A stretch of DNA of 64,000 bases from contig NZ_PQGG01000021.1 of the NCBI RefSeq assembly GCF_002915595.1, positions 1 to 64,000 of the forward strand. Direction: 5' to 3'. Shown piece after piece: positions 24,273-33,596 of this stretch. The notes beneath the pieces are model-generated. The model saw only the letters and a list, made by a program, of their open reading frames with translations, made no database searches and was not told the origin of the DNA. The stretch comes from Zhongshania marina. GTDB taxonomy: Bacteria; Pseudomonadota; Gammaproteobacteria; Pseudomonadales; Spongiibacteraceae. The stretch's first letter is position 1; every line of letters starts with the position of its first letter. Made by a program: the position numbers and the translations under genes.

Positions 24273-26054
24273 TCAGCCACACTGCCCCGCTTTTGTCACC
24301 GAATAATATAATTTCTGCATATCCCAGGCCGCTGTTGGGCAGCGCTCAGCACACAAACCACAATGCAGACAGACGTTCTCGTCTTTAATCATGGCCCGAC
24401 CTGTGCGCAAATTTTCCGACACGTAAATGTCTTGTTCGGTATTATTCGCGGGCATTTTCAAGGTCTGACGAAGCTCGGCTTCTTCAGAGTTATTGACAAT
24501 AATGCTAAGACAATCGGTGGGACAAATATCGACGCAGGCGTCACATTCAATACACAGCTTTTCGGTAAAAACAGTTTGTGCATCGCAATTTAAACAGCGC
24601 TGCGCTTCTTGGAAGGCGGTCATGGCGTCATAGCCTAGCTCAACTTCTAGCTTGCGATTACTTAGAGTGAACTCCAGCTCTGCCTGCGGAACTTGGTAGC
24701 GCTGATCGTTTTCAACTTGGCTATCGTAGCTCCACTCGTGAATTCCCATTTTTTGGCTAACTAACGTCACCCCTGGAGGTGGCCGTTTCGTCACCAACTC
24801 GCCTTGGCAATGTAAATCTATCGAAATGGCAGCTTGATGGCCGTGGGCAACTGCGGTGATGACATTCTGTGGGCCAAAAGCCGCATCGCCACCAAAAAAT
24901 ACCGACGGATTTGTAGACTGAAAGGTAATTTCGTCAACCACCGGCATATCCCATTTACCGAACTCAAGACCCACATCCCGCTCAATCCAGGGGAAGGAGT
25001 TCTCTTGGCCAATCGCAACCAGCACATCGTCACAGGGCACTATCACCGGATCTTCGCCAGTGGATACCAAGCTGCGTTTACCGTTGCTATCGTAAACCGC
25101 TTTCACTCGGTCAAACCGCATGGCCACTAAGCGGCCATCTTCAACAATAAACTCCTGCGGCACATGGTTATCCAAAATGGGAATGCCTTCATGGGCAGCG
25201 TCTTCTTTTTCCCAAGGCGATGCCTTCATCTCTTCAAAGGGGCTGCGCACAATCACTTTGACTTCGTCGCCACCTAAGCGCCTAGCGGTGCGACAGCAAT
25301 CCATCGCGGTATTACCACCGCCGAGCACAATCACCTTTTTGCCTATGTTTTCTACATGCTCAAAAGCCACACTAGACAACCAGTCGATACCGATATGCAC
25401 ATTGGCATCAGCAGCCTGACGCCCGGGCAAATCTAAATCTCTGCCACGCGGTGCGCCACTACCGACAAACACCGCGTCGTAGTTCTTATCCAACACGGCT
25501 TTTAAGCTGTCGACGTAATGGTTGAAATGGGTGAGCACCCCCATATCTAGAATACGGTCAACCTCGTCATTCAAAACTTCTTCAGGCAAGCGAAACGCCG
25601 GAATCTGGCTGCGCATAAAACCGCCACCCGCGCGCTGATCGTCGTATAAATCGACACTGTAGCCCAAGGGCATCAAGTCTCTTGCCACCGTTAAAGAAGC
25701 TGGGCCACCCCCGATCAGAGCGATCCGTTTGCCGTTTTTCTTTTTAGGAATAATCGGCATCCGATCACTAATATCGCCTTTATTATCTGCGGCAACCCGC
25801 TTTAAGCGGCAAATGGCAACTGGCTCTTCTTCTATTCGCCCCCGCCGACACGCTGGCTCGCAGGGCCGATCACAGGTACGCCCCAGCACACCGGGAAATA
25901 CATTAGATTCCCAGTTGATCATATAGGCGTCGGTATAACGCTGGGCGGCAATTAAACGGATATATTCTGGAACCGGCGTATGTGCCGGACAGGCATACTG
26001 GCAGTCGACCACCTTGTGAAAATACTCGGGGTCTCGGGTGTTAGTGGCTTTCAA
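24273..26054 (-). CDS. Ferredoxin:NADP-type oxidoreductase, GltD-like with two C-terminal [4Fe-4S] clusters
   Basis: A 593-residue protein. An N-terminal cluster domain has C18, C22, C61, C65 and C69 (CDRPCEPACRRG). The GltD-like flavin domains follow, FAD site IALIGGGPAS (111-120) and NADPH site VIVLGGGNTAMDC. The tail is ferredoxin-like with CIECDACVDICP (501-512) and CLHCGLCAERCP (562-573). It would move electrons between NAD(P)H and the 2-oxoacid oxidoreductase. The KorC protein of Thauera aromatica plays this part beside KorAB. The start is a TTG at 26054, supported by GAGGGGG six to ten bases upstream. First gene of the operon, divergent from aconitase. Confidence 0.8.
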   Translation of the reverse strand: MKATNTRDPEYFHKVVDCQYACPAHTPVPEYIRLIAAQRYTDAYMINWESNVFPGVLGRTCDRPCEPACRRGRIEEEPVAICRLKRVAADNKGDISDRMPIIPKKKNGKRIALIGGGPASLTVARDLMPLGYSVDLYDDQRAGGGFMRSQIPAFRLPEEVLNDEVDRILDMGVLTHFNHYVDSLKAVLDKNYDAVFVGSGAPRGRDLDLPGRQAADANVHIGIDWLSSVAFEHVENIGKKVIVLGGGNTAMDCCRTARRLGGDEVKVIVRSPFEEMKASPWEKEDAAHEGIPILDNHVPQEFIVEDGRLVAMRFDRVKAVYDSNGKRSLVSTGEDPVIVPCDDVLVAIGQENSFPWIERDVGLEFGKWDMPVVDEITFQSTNPSVFFGGDAAFGPQNVITAVAHGHQAAISIDLHCQGELVTKRPPPGVTLVSQKMGIHEWSYDSQVENDQRYQVPQAELEFTLSNRKLEVELGYDAMTAFQEAQRCLNCDAQTVFTEKLCIECDACVDICPTDCLSIIVNNSEEAELRQTLKMPANNTEQDIYVSENLRTGRAMIKDENVCLHCGLCAERCPTAAWDMQKLYYSVTKAGQCG

Positions 26055-26095
26055 TGCGCCCCCTCAAATTATTATTAACAGCGAGTTGGGTAGCA

Positions 26096-26125
26096 GGTGT
26101 CGGTGGCCAAGCTGGGGCCGACACC
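26096..26125. repeat. GC-rich hairpin in the leader between the oxidoreductase operon and acnA
   Basis: GGTGTCGG (26096-26103) pairs with CCGACACC (26118-26125), and inner GGCC/GG bases allow further pairing. It lies about 42 bases upstream of the minus-strand TTG start, so it may be part of that transcript's leader or a dyad operator. Confidence 0.45.
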
Positions 26126-26303
26126 CCGTATAACGAACCGATTACAACACAGCAGAAACATAAATTCATCAGAAAAATGGCACCATACTTACTATTTCAT
26201 CAATATCTGCCGGCGCACTTTATTTATGAGGGATAGTCCTGCAATTTAAGTGGTCTGTGCTAGGGTAGACAGTAAATAGCTATCTTGGCCAAAGGAGTTT
26301 GCA

Positions 26304-28943
26304 ATGCAATCCACCGACCACTTACGCGCCACGCTCAGCGTCAATGGCACTGACTATAACTATTTCGATCTGAACAAATTAGGAGACGAGCGCCTCGCGC
26401 AGCTGCCTAAGTCCCTGAAGATTTTGCTAGAAAACCAGCTCCGCCACTTTGATGGCGATTCCGTCAACTCCGATATCATCGTCGCGTTCTCGCGGTGGCT
26501 AGACAAACCAGACGGCGGCGAAGACCTGAATTTCTCGCCGGCTCGGGTGCTAATGCAAGATTTTACCGGCGTTCCCGCCATTGTTGACCTGGCCGCCATG
26601 CGTGACGCCGTTGCTAAGAATAATGGCGACGTCTCTACGATTAACCCACAAATTCCAGTGCATCTGGTTATCGACCACTCAGTAACCGTAGACCAGTTCG
26701 GGTCGCCACAGGCCTTTGGCGAAAATGTCGCCAACGAAATGGCCCGCAATGATGAGCGCTACCGCTTTTTAAAATGGGGGCAATCCGCCTTCGAGAACTT
26801 TAATGTTGTGCCACCGGGTACCGGCATCTGCCACCAAGTTAACCTCGAATACCTCGCCCAAGTAGTTTGGCAAAATGACGCCGGCACGGTTTATCCAGAC
26901 ACCGTATTAGGCACCGACAGCCACACACCAATGGTCAACGGCCTAGGGGTCTTGGGCTGGGGCGTAGGCGGCATCGAGGCAGAGGCGGCACTGCTTGGCC
27001 AACCCTATTCAATGATGCTACCGCAGGTTATTGGCTTCAAACTAGATGGCAAATTAAACGACGGCGTCACTGCGACAGACTTGGTACTAACGGTGGTGCA
27101 AATCCTCCGGCAAGAAGGCGTGGTAGGCAAATTTGTAGAATTCTATGGCGACGGCCTTGCAGAGCTAAGCGTTGCCGATCGCGCCACCATCGCCAATATG
27201 GCACCGGAATACGGCGCAACCTGCGGCTATTTTCCCGTCGACGACGCCACCCTCGCCTATATGAAACTCACCGGACGCAGCAGCGAAAACATCGCCCTAA
27301 CCCAAGCTTATTGCAAGGCCCAGGGAATGTGGCGCAACGCCGGCGACCAGCCAACTTTTACCCGCACAGTAACCTTGGATTTGACGACGGTAGAACCCAG
27401 CCTTGCGGGGCCAAGCCGACCACAGGACAGAGTGGCCCTAAGCGATTTGGGACAGGCCATGCGCGACCATCTTAAAGCCAGTAATCGTGACGAAAATGAA
27501 ACAGCCACGATTCCTGAGATGAACCTAAAACTCCACCACGGCGATGTGGTAATCGCCGCGATTACCAGCTGCACCAACACGTCCAACCCCGACGTTATGA
27601 TTGCCGCTGGGCTGGTCGCCCGCAAGGCCCGAGAACGCGGCCTAAGGGTAAAACCCTGGGTAAAAACCTCACTGGCGCCGGGTTCAAAAGTCGTCAGCAA
27701 GTATTTAACCGACAGCGGCCTGCAGGAGGATCTCAATTCACTAGGGTTTGATTTAGTAGGCTACGGCTGCACAACCTGCATCGGTAATTCTGGCCCGCTG
27801 CCAAACCCTATCGCCACCGCCATCGACAGCAAAGACATGGTGGTGTCGGCCTTACTGTCGGGCAACCGTAACTTCGATGGTCGTATCCATCCGCAGGTGA
27901 AAGCAAGCTGGCTAGCCTCGCCCCCGCTAGTTGTTGCCTATGCGCTTGCGGGCAACACCCTCTTAAATTTACGGGACGACCCAATTGGCACCGACAATCA
28001 AGACAATCCGGTGTATCTAAAAGACCTGTGGCCTAGCAACGCCGAAATTCACGAGATCCGCAAAATTGTCAGCGGCAGTATGTTCCGCGACGCCTATAAC
28101 GATGTATACCAAGGCACTGAGGAATGGCAGGCCATTGAAATTGAGAAAACCCAAACCTACCAATGGCAGGCCGATTCTAGCTATATCCGGCTGCCCACAT
28201 TTTTTGATTCGCCCACACTCGCCAGCGAGGAATTCCCCACTCTACGCGGAGCGCGAATCTTGGGTTTGTTTGGCGACACCATCACCACCGACCATATTTC
28301 GCCGGCGGGTAAAATTGCTGTAGACAGCCCTGCCAGTCATTACCTGCAAAGCATTGGTGTTCCGCCGGAGGAGTTTAATTCCTACGGATCACGCCGCGGC
28401 AATCATGAAGTCATGCTACGCGGCACCTTTGCCAACACGCGGCTGCGCAATAAATTAGTAGACCGCGAAGGCGGCTACACCCTCTCCCCCGATGGCAAGA
28501 GTGTAGTTTCTATCTACAAGGCCGCCATGATGTATCAGGAAAGCAATACGCCACTGGTCGTAATTGCCGGTAAACAATACGGCACCGGATCCAGTCGAGA
28601 CTGGGCGGCAAAGGGCACTTTATTGCTCGGTGTGAAAGCGGTCATCGCCGAAAGCTTTGAGCGTATCCATCGTTCAAATCTGATCGGCATGGGCGTTATG
28701 CCCGTAGAGTTCGACAAAGAAATTCCGCAGGAAATGCTAGACCTACAAGGGGACGAGTACGTTGATATCGACGCCTGCGACACTGAATTAGCACCAAAAC
28801 AAAAAGTTAGAATTACCCTGTCCCGCAGCGACGGTAGCCGCCACGAAGTACTAGGGCGCTTAAGAATTGATACCAGTGAAGAAATGGCCTATTTCCGTCA
28901 TGGGGGTATTTTGCAATACGTGCTCGCTGAGCTGGGAAAATAA
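26304..28943 (+). CDS. acnA: Aconitate hydratase A
   Basis: An 879-residue TCA-cycle enzyme interconverting citrate and isocitrate, near the AcnA length of 891. The cubane ligands are C423 (SCTNTSNP), C489 and C492 (YGCTTCIGNSG). The N-terminal LLENQLRHFDG and TGVPAIVDLAAMRDA, and the late YGTGSSRDWAAKG substrate loop, are AcnA/IRP1 type rather than AcnB. AAAGGAG precedes the ATG. It is divergent from the 2-oxoacid oxidoreductase operon, sharing a 250-base intergenic region, which suggests co-ordinated carbon flow at the 2-oxoglutarate node. Confidence 0.95.
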   Translation: MQSTDHLRATLSVNGTDYNYFDLNKLGDERLAQLPKSLKILLENQLRHFDGDSVNSDIIVAFSRWLDKPDGGEDLNFSPARVLMQDFTGVPAIVDLAAMRDAVAKNNGDVSTINPQIPVHLVIDHSVTVDQFGSPQAFGENVANEMARNDERYRFLKWGQSAFENFNVVPPGTGICHQVNLEYLAQVVWQNDAGTVYPDTVLGTDSHTPMVNGLGVLGWGVGGIEAEAALLGQPYSMMLPQVIGFKLDGKLNDGVTATDLVLTVVQILRQEGVVGKFVEFYGDGLAELSVADRATIANMAPEYGATCGYFPVDDATLAYMKLTGRSSENIALTQAYCKAQGMWRNAGDQPTFTRTVTLDLTTVEPSLAGPSRPQDRVALSDLGQAMRDHLKASNRDENETATIPEMNLKLHHGDVVIAAITSCTNTSNPDVMIAAGLVARKARERGLRVKPWVKTSLAPGSKVVSKYLTDSGLQEDLNSLGFDLVGYGCTTCIGNSGPLPNPIATAIDSKDMVVSALLSGNRNFDGRIHPQVKASWLASPPLVVAYALAGNTLLNLRDDPIGTDNQDNPVYLKDLWPSNAEIHEIRKIVSGSMFRDAYNDVYQGTEEWQAIEIEKTQTYQWQADSSYIRLPTFFDSPTLASEEFPTLRGARILGLFGDTITTDHISPAGKIAVDSPASHYLQSIGVPPEEFNSYGSRRGNHEVMLRGTFANTRLRNKLVDREGGYTLSPDGKSVVSIYKAAMMYQESNTPLVVIAGKQYGTGSSRDWAAKGTLLLGVKAVIAESFERIHRSNLIGMGVMPVEFDKEIPQEMLDLQGDEYVDIDACDTELAPKQKVRITLSRSDGSRHEVLGRLRIDTSEEMAYFRHGGILQYVLAELGK

Positions 28944-29086
28944 AATCGCGTTGCTGCCAACAAACAAATTCTGATTGGTTTTTATGCGGCTTCGCGATTA
29001 TATTTGAACTATAAAAGTGGCTTAGCACTGGTGTATACAAGCTACTCGGTGACATACTGCTAAGAGACAATAAGGGAGTTTATGGT

Positions 29087-29431
29087 ATGAAAATTCATGT
29101 CGAGGTTGAAATTAGTCCGGAAGAAATGCGTCGCTTAGTCGGCCTTCCCGACGCTCAACCACTTTGGGATGCGGTTTACAAACGCATCGGCGAAGGCGAC
29201 TCAGAAATGATTCAGCAAATGGCCAAAACTGCCTTCACCGAAGGCATGAAAACCATCGACCTTTCTGCCCGAGTATTAAAGTCACTAAGTGGCTTGGCCG
29301 GCAATCGCAAAGCCGCAGACAAAACCAGTAGCGATAAAGATGCGGACAGCCGCGACAGCGCATCCGCAAAACCAAGCGCAAGAAAAGCGACATCGGCCCG
29401 CCGCAGCGCCTCTAGCAAAAGCACTAGCTAA
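29087..29431 (+). CDS. DUF6489 family protein with basic low-complexity tail
   Basis: A 114-residue protein. The N-terminal MKIHVEVEISPEEMRRLVGLPD resembles the DUF6489 family known mainly from Alphaproteobacteria, whose function is unknown. Residues 1-70 are a small alpha/beta plus helical region. From about 75 the chain becomes a Lys/Ser/Ala/Asp tail ending in RKATSARRSASSKSTS, probably disordered and able to bind nucleic acid or anionic partners. Good ribosome site (AGGGAG). Monocistronic between acnA and the GNAT-nitrilase gene. Confidence 0.6.
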   Translation: MKIHVEVEISPEEMRRLVGLPDAQPLWDAVYKRIGEGDSEMIQQMAKTAFTEGMKTIDLSARVLKSLSGLAGNRKAADKTSSDKDADSRDSASAKPSARKATSARRSASSKSTS

Positions 29432-29519
29432 GTCCCTTACCACTCTATTTTTGCGACATTAATTTATCTCTTAAACCTTACCGATTAATCCAAATCACTA
29501 ATTCGAGAGTGGCATCACA

Positions 29520-31106
29520 ATGGCAAATACAACTCCGGGCAGCAAAAATATTGCTGCCTCTGGCAAAGTCCTGCGGGTTCGCACGGCAACCCTCGCAGAT
29601 ATTCCCGCTATTGCCGCACTGTCTAAACGGGTTTATACCGGCACCGGCATCGACCCTTATTCCCGCGCAGAATTACGCGGCCAGTTAAATAACTTTGCCG
29701 AGGGCAAGTTCGCCGTCACCCTAGACGACGAAATCGTCGGCTACTGCGCGACCTTCCGCGTGAGCGGCGAAGTGTGCCTAAAACCACATAGCTGGGCAGC
29801 GATTACCGCCAATGGCTACGGCACCCGTCACGACCCCGAAGGCGAATGGCTATACGGCATGGAAGTGTGTGTAGACAGCAGTGTGCGCGGCTATCGCATT
29901 GGTCAACGCCTCTATAACGCCCGTAAAAAGCTGTGCGAAGAACTGGGCCTAAAAGGCATTGTGTTTGTTGGCCGGCTTCCTAGCCTGTCACGCCGAATTA
30001 AAAAATACGGCACTGCGGAAAACTATCTGGACGCCGTGGTAAATCAACAAACCCGCGATCCTGTGCTGTCGTTCCAACTTCGTAATAACTTCGAAGTCAT
30101 CGCACTGATGCCAAACTATTTAGTCGACGACAAAGACTCAATGGGTTACGGCGTACACCTTGTTTGGCACAACCCCAAAGTAGAAACCCCCGCCAATGTC
30201 GCCCATACCAAACGTCACGGCGGCCGGCAGCCTGACACCGTTCGCGTGGGAACAGTGCAGTACATGCAACGGCGGGTGACCTCCTTTGTCGAGTTCATGT
30301 CATTTATCGAATACTTTGTAGATGTGGTCGCGGACTATAAAGGCGACTTTGTGGTCTTCCCTGAGCTCATTACGCTCCAGCTATTATCCATCGAAGACCA
30401 GGAACTAACACCCATCCAATCGATAGAGGCGCTTACCAAATACACTCCCCGCTATGTCGAGGCCATGCAAGATTTAGCAGTGCGCTACAACATCAATATT
30501 ATCGGCGGCTCCCACCCAACCCGCGTAGCCAACGGCCGAGTTGAAAACATTTCCTATGTATTCCACCGCGACGGCCGAGTCGATGAACAAGCCAAGATTC
30601 ACCCCACACCAAACGAAGTGTATTGGTGGAATATAGAGGGCGGTAATGAGCTACAGGTTATCGACACCGACTGCGGCCCGATTGGCGTATTAATTTGCTA
30701 TGACTCCGAGTTCCCCGAGCTAGGCCGTCACCTGGTAGACCAAGGCGCAGAAATTCTATTTGTTCCCTTCTGCACCGACGAACGCCAAAGCTATATGCGG
30801 GTGCGCTACAGCTGCCAAGCTAGAGCCGTAGAAAATCAGGTTTATGTGGTGATGTCTGGCAACGTCGGCAACTTACCGAATGTCGCTAATATGGATATTC
30901 AATACGCGCAGAGCTGCATACTAACTCCCTGCGACTTCCACTTTGCCCGCGACGGTATCGCCGCAGACACCACCCCAAATGTAGAAACCGTCGCTATCGC
31001 CGACTTGCGCCCAGAGTCATTACGGGTAGCCCGCAACAGCGGCACAGTGCAAAACCTACGGGACCGCCGTCATGACTTATATCAAATGAAATGGCGAGGG
31101 AATTGA
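29520..31106 (+). CDS. Fusion of GNAT N-acetyltransferase and nitrilase-type amidohydrolase
   Basis: A 528-residue two-domain protein. Residues about 18-215 are a GNAT domain, with the acetyl-CoA loop near CVDSSVRGYRIGQRLY. Residues about 238-510 are a carbon-nitrogen hydrolase with the Glu-Lys-Cys triad E282 (FPELIT), K359 (AKIHPTPNE) and C393 (LICYDSEFPE). Such fusions occur in many bacteria, but their substrate is not firmly known. The nitrilase half is related to amidases acting on N-carbamoyl or omega-amide compounds. It lies one gene upstream of a polyamine block, so an acylated or carbamoylated amine is a possible substrate, by inference only. Confidence 0.88.
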   Translation: MANTTPGSKNIAASGKVLRVRTATLADIPAIAALSKRVYTGTGIDPYSRAELRGQLNNFAEGKFAVTLDDEIVGYCATFRVSGEVCLKPHSWAAITANGYGTRHDPEGEWLYGMEVCVDSSVRGYRIGQRLYNARKKLCEELGLKGIVFVGRLPSLSRRIKKYGTAENYLDAVVNQQTRDPVLSFQLRNNFEVIALMPNYLVDDKDSMGYGVHLVWHNPKVETPANVAHTKRHGGRQPDTVRVGTVQYMQRRVTSFVEFMSFIEYFVDVVADYKGDFVVFPELITLQLLSIEDQELTPIQSIEALTKYTPRYVEAMQDLAVRYNINIIGGSHPTRVANGRVENISYVFHRDGRVDEQAKIHPTPNEVYWWNIEGGNELQVIDTDCGPIGVLICYDSEFPELGRHLVDQGAEILFVPFCTDERQSYMRVRYSCQARAVENQVYVVMSGNVGNLPNVANMDIQYAQSCILTPCDFHFARDGIAADTTPNVETVAIADLRPESLRVARNSGTVQNLRDRRHDLYQMKWRGN

Positions 31107-31114
31107 TCGCCTGA

Positions 31115-31137
31115 CGTCCGACGTCTGGCGTCGGACG
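31115..31137. terminator. Bidirectional hairpin between convergent genes
   Basis: CGTCCGACG (31115-31123), loop TCTGG, CGTCGGACG (31129-31137): nine perfect base pairs, exactly between the ends of the GNAT-nitrilase gene (31106) and msrA (31145). There is no T-run, but the location suits a shared transcription stop. Confidence 0.55.
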
Positions 31138-31144
31138 CGCCTCA

Positions 31145-31789
31145 CTACAAACTACAACTCACTCCTGTGCCGCCCAAACCGCAGTAGCCACCGGGATTTT
31201 TATCGAGATACTGCTGGTGGTAGGGCTCGGCATAATAGAACTCGCCCGCCGCCACAATTTCCGTAGTTACCGCCGGCAGGCCCTCTTTCGCAAGGGCCTC
31301 TTGATACACCAACAAGGAAGCCTTGGCTGCTGCTTTTTGCTCTTCACTAAAGTAATAAATGCCGGAGCGATATTGGGTGCCGACATCATTACCCTGCCGC
31401 ATCCCTTGGGTGGGGTTGTGGCTTTCCCAAAATAGTTTTAACAGGGTTTGAAAGCTGACTTTGTTAGGATCAAAAACCACCAGCACCACCTCGTTGTGCC
31501 CCGTCATTCCTGAGCAAACTTCTTCGTATGTCGGGTTGGGAGTGTGGCCGCCGCAATACCCAACTGCCGTAGAATAAACGCCCTCCTGTTGCCAAAATTT
31601 ACGTTCGGCGCCCCAAAAGCAACCTAAGCCGACTATCACTTCCTCCATACCCTCGGGAAACGGCGCCTGCAAAGGCGTGTTGAGTACTGTGTGTAATGCA
31701 GGAACATGCATTTTTTCTGCGCGCCCGGGTAGGGCCTGCTCTGCTGTGGGAATAACTGCCGGTTTACGATAGCGATCAAACATACTCAT
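31145..31789 (-). CDS. msrA: Peptide methionine-S-sulfoxide reductase
   Basis: A 214-residue repair enzyme reducing S-methionine sulfoxide. C57 in [13 protein letters not shown] is the nucleophile, and a C-terminal [13 protein letters not shown] stretch holds the resolving cysteines. It aligns well with Escherichia coli MsrA, including MSMFDxxRKP at the start, ALPGR and [17 protein letters not shown] 31789 has GGAG eight bases upstream and is preferred over an in-frame start at 31816. Single gene. Confidence 0.95.
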   Translation of the reverse strand: MSMFDRYRKPAVIPTAEQALPGRAEKMHVPALHTVLNTPLQAPFPEGMEEVIVGLGCFWGAERKFWQQEGVYSTAVGYCGGHTPNPTYEEVCSGMTGHNEVVLVVFDPNKVSFQTLLKLFWESHNPTQGMRQGNDVGTQYRSGIYYFSEEQKAAAKASLLVYQEALAKEGLPAVTTEIVAAGEFYYAEPYHQQYLDKNPGGYCGLGGTGVSCSL

Positions 31790-32003
31790 TTTTGGGGCTC
31801 CTCTAAAACGATTCACGGCCTACCCTTACTATGCCCTGATTCCCCCACATTCCGCCACCCCTAGCAATCGCGAAAAAACACTGATGGCTCAAGGACTTTG
31901 CTATCGATACACGAGGGGATTTTTACGGGATTTTTTATTGCTATTTGGGGTAAAACGCGTTTAAATCGCCGGCTCTTTAACCAACGCGGAGGATTTATGC
32001 TAA

Positions 32004-32459
32004 ATGAAAAGCTTAGATCATATGCCTTCTCTGGAGGCCGGCGCAGCCACGTGTAATCCGATTACACAATCGGACGAAAATCTCGACCACCTTATTATTC
32101 GTGATGGCGTTGCCTACGCTGGCACGCATCTTATCATCGACCTCTGGGGCGCTTCCCACCTCGATGAACTCCCCCGCATGGAAAAAGCATTTATTGACTG
32201 TGTCAAAGAATGCGGCGCAACCTTGTTGCACATCCATATGCACCACTTTACCCCCAATGGCGGTATTTCAGGTGTTGCGGTTTTAGCAGAATCTCATATT
32301 AGCGTACACACTTGGCCCGAGCGCGATTACGCTGCGTTTGATGTCTTTATGTGTGGTGACGCCAAGCCCGAATTGGCCGTGGAAATCCTGCAAAAGGCCT
32401 TCTCCCCCTCGCGTATCGAGGTAGGTGAAAACCTGCGCGGGAGAATGGACGATGCCTGA
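32004..32459 (+). CDS. speD: S-adenosylmethionine decarboxylase proenzyme
   Basis: A 151-residue proenzyme that self-cleaves to make a pyruvoyl cofactor and supplies decarboxylated AdoMet for spermidine. The processing site is E96/S97 in [12 protein letters not shown], with C117 in MCG as the acid/base residue. Length fits the short prokaryotic class (SpeH type) rather than the 264-residue enterobacterial SpeD. GCGGAGGA lies 11 bases upstream of the chosen ATG. The final codons overlap the start of speE by eight bases (ATGCCTGA), a coupled pair. Confidence 0.93.
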   Translation: MKSLDHMPSLEAGAATCNPITQSDENLDHLIIRDGVAYAGTHLIIDLWGASHLDELPRMEKAFIDCVKECGATLLHIHMHHFTPNGGISGVAVLAESHISVHTWPERDYAAFDVFMCGDAKPELAVEILQKAFSPSRIEVGENLRGRMDDA

Positions 32460-33300
32460 GTGGTTTGACGAAACACTCCACGACGCCTACCACCAAGGTT
32501 TTAAAATTCGCGAGGTCTTGTTTGAAAGCAAGACTGAGCACCAGCATCTGATCATATTTGAATCTGGCAGCTTTGGCCGGGTGATGGCGCTCGACGGTAT
32601 TATTCAAACCACCGAGCGCGATGAATTCATTTATCACGAGATGCTGGCGCACACACCTTTGTTCGCCCACGGCAACGCAAAGAATGTGCTTATTATTGGC
32701 GGCGGTGATGGCGGCTTATTACGTGAAGTTTTAAAGCACCCTGAAGTCGAAAGCGTTGTGCAGGTTGAAATTGACCAAGCAGTCATCGACATGTGCGTAG
32801 AGTACCTTCCAAACCATTCAGCGGGCGCTTATAGCAACCCCCGCGCCGAAATTATGATTGGCGACGGCATCGACTATGTCAGTCAATGTGAGCGCAAATT
32901 TGACGTTATTCTGTCTGACAGTACCGACCCTATCGGCCCCGGCGAGGTGTTATTTACGTCACCGTTCTACCAAGGCATTCAGCGCTGCCTGAACCCCAAT
33001 GGCATCTTTGCTGCTCAGAACGGCGTGGCCTTTATGCAGCCTGAAGAAGTAAGCACCACCCATAAGCGCCTGTCGCCACTGTTTGCCGATACTGCATTTT
33101 ACGCGGCGGCGGTGCCAAGCTATGTCGGCGGCATTATGACTTTTGCTTGGGCATGTGACAGCAGCGCAGCCCGCGAGCTAAAGCTTGATGTACTGACAGA
33201 GCGTTTCAACAACAGCGGCATCAAAACCCGCTACTACAACCCTGCCCTCCACCTAGGTGCATTTGCCCTTCCGCAATACCTTGTGGACAGCTTGGGTTAA
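32452..33300 (+). CDS. speE: Spermidine synthase (putrescine aminopropyltransferase)
   Basis: A 282-residue aminopropyltransferase joining decarboxylated AdoMet to putrescine. It closely follows E. coli SpeE, for example [33 protein letters not shown] and [18 protein letters not shown]. The gate aspartates are in [11 protein letters not shown] and the C-terminus is [17 protein letters not shown]. The start at 32452, inside the end of speD, matches SpeE N-termini; an earlier in-frame start at 32425 does not. Confidence 0.95.
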   Translation: MPEWFDETLHDAYHQGFKIREVLFESKTEHQHLIIFESGSFGRVMALDGIIQTTERDEFIYHEMLAHTPLFAHGNAKNVLIIGGGDGGLLREVLKHPEVESVVQVEIDQAVIDMCVEYLPNHSAGAYSNPRAEIMIGDGIDYVSQCERKFDVILSDSTDPIGPGEVLFTSPFYQGIQRCLNPNGIFAAQNGVAFMQPEEVSTTHKRLSPLFADTAFYAAAVPSYVGGIMTFAWACDSSAARELKLDVLTERFNNSGIKTRYYNPALHLGAFALPQYLVDSLG

Positions 33301-33301
33301 A

Positions 33302-33342
33302 CATCATTGCGCTACGGGTAGCTCCACCGCAGCGCAATGATG
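33302..33342. terminator. Twelve-base-pair hairpin after speE
   Basis: CATCATTGCGCT (33302-33313) pairs perfectly with AGCGCAATGATG (33331-33342) across a 17-base loop. It begins right after the speE stop. No T-run follows, so it may be an attenuator, an mRNA-stabilising stem or a weak terminator before the decarboxylase gene. Confidence 0.5.
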
Positions 33343-33418
33343 CTATACCGCGCTCTAATTCAAGGACGAACCGTCATCAAAATCACCCAATTCCTGTCGT
33401 AAATTGCACCAGCATGGC

Positions 33419-33430
33419 TGACAGTTGTCA
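33419..33430. promoter_or_regulatory. Small perfect dyad upstream of the decarboxylase gene
   Basis: TGACAGTTGTCA has perfect five-base arms, about 165 bases upstream of the ATG and within the 250-base leader. It could be an operator; no regulator identified. Confidence 0.25.
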
Positions 33431-33596
33431 CAGATTATTGTTAGGGTAGAAATATTACGGGACTAAACCGTAAAAAAGTTTCAAAATCAGCGCGCAACAC
33501 CATTCAGAGCTAGGCACCGCCAGCCTCTGTAAAAAAATACGCAAACGAGCCCAGCTCAAGTCTGGGTGTAGCCGAAAACCAACAATGGCCAAATAA

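Noticed and set aside
26054-26236. Plus-strand 60-codon frame in the acnA upstream region
   Set aside because: It covers the divergent promoter region and hairpin, has no ribosome site and no family likeness.
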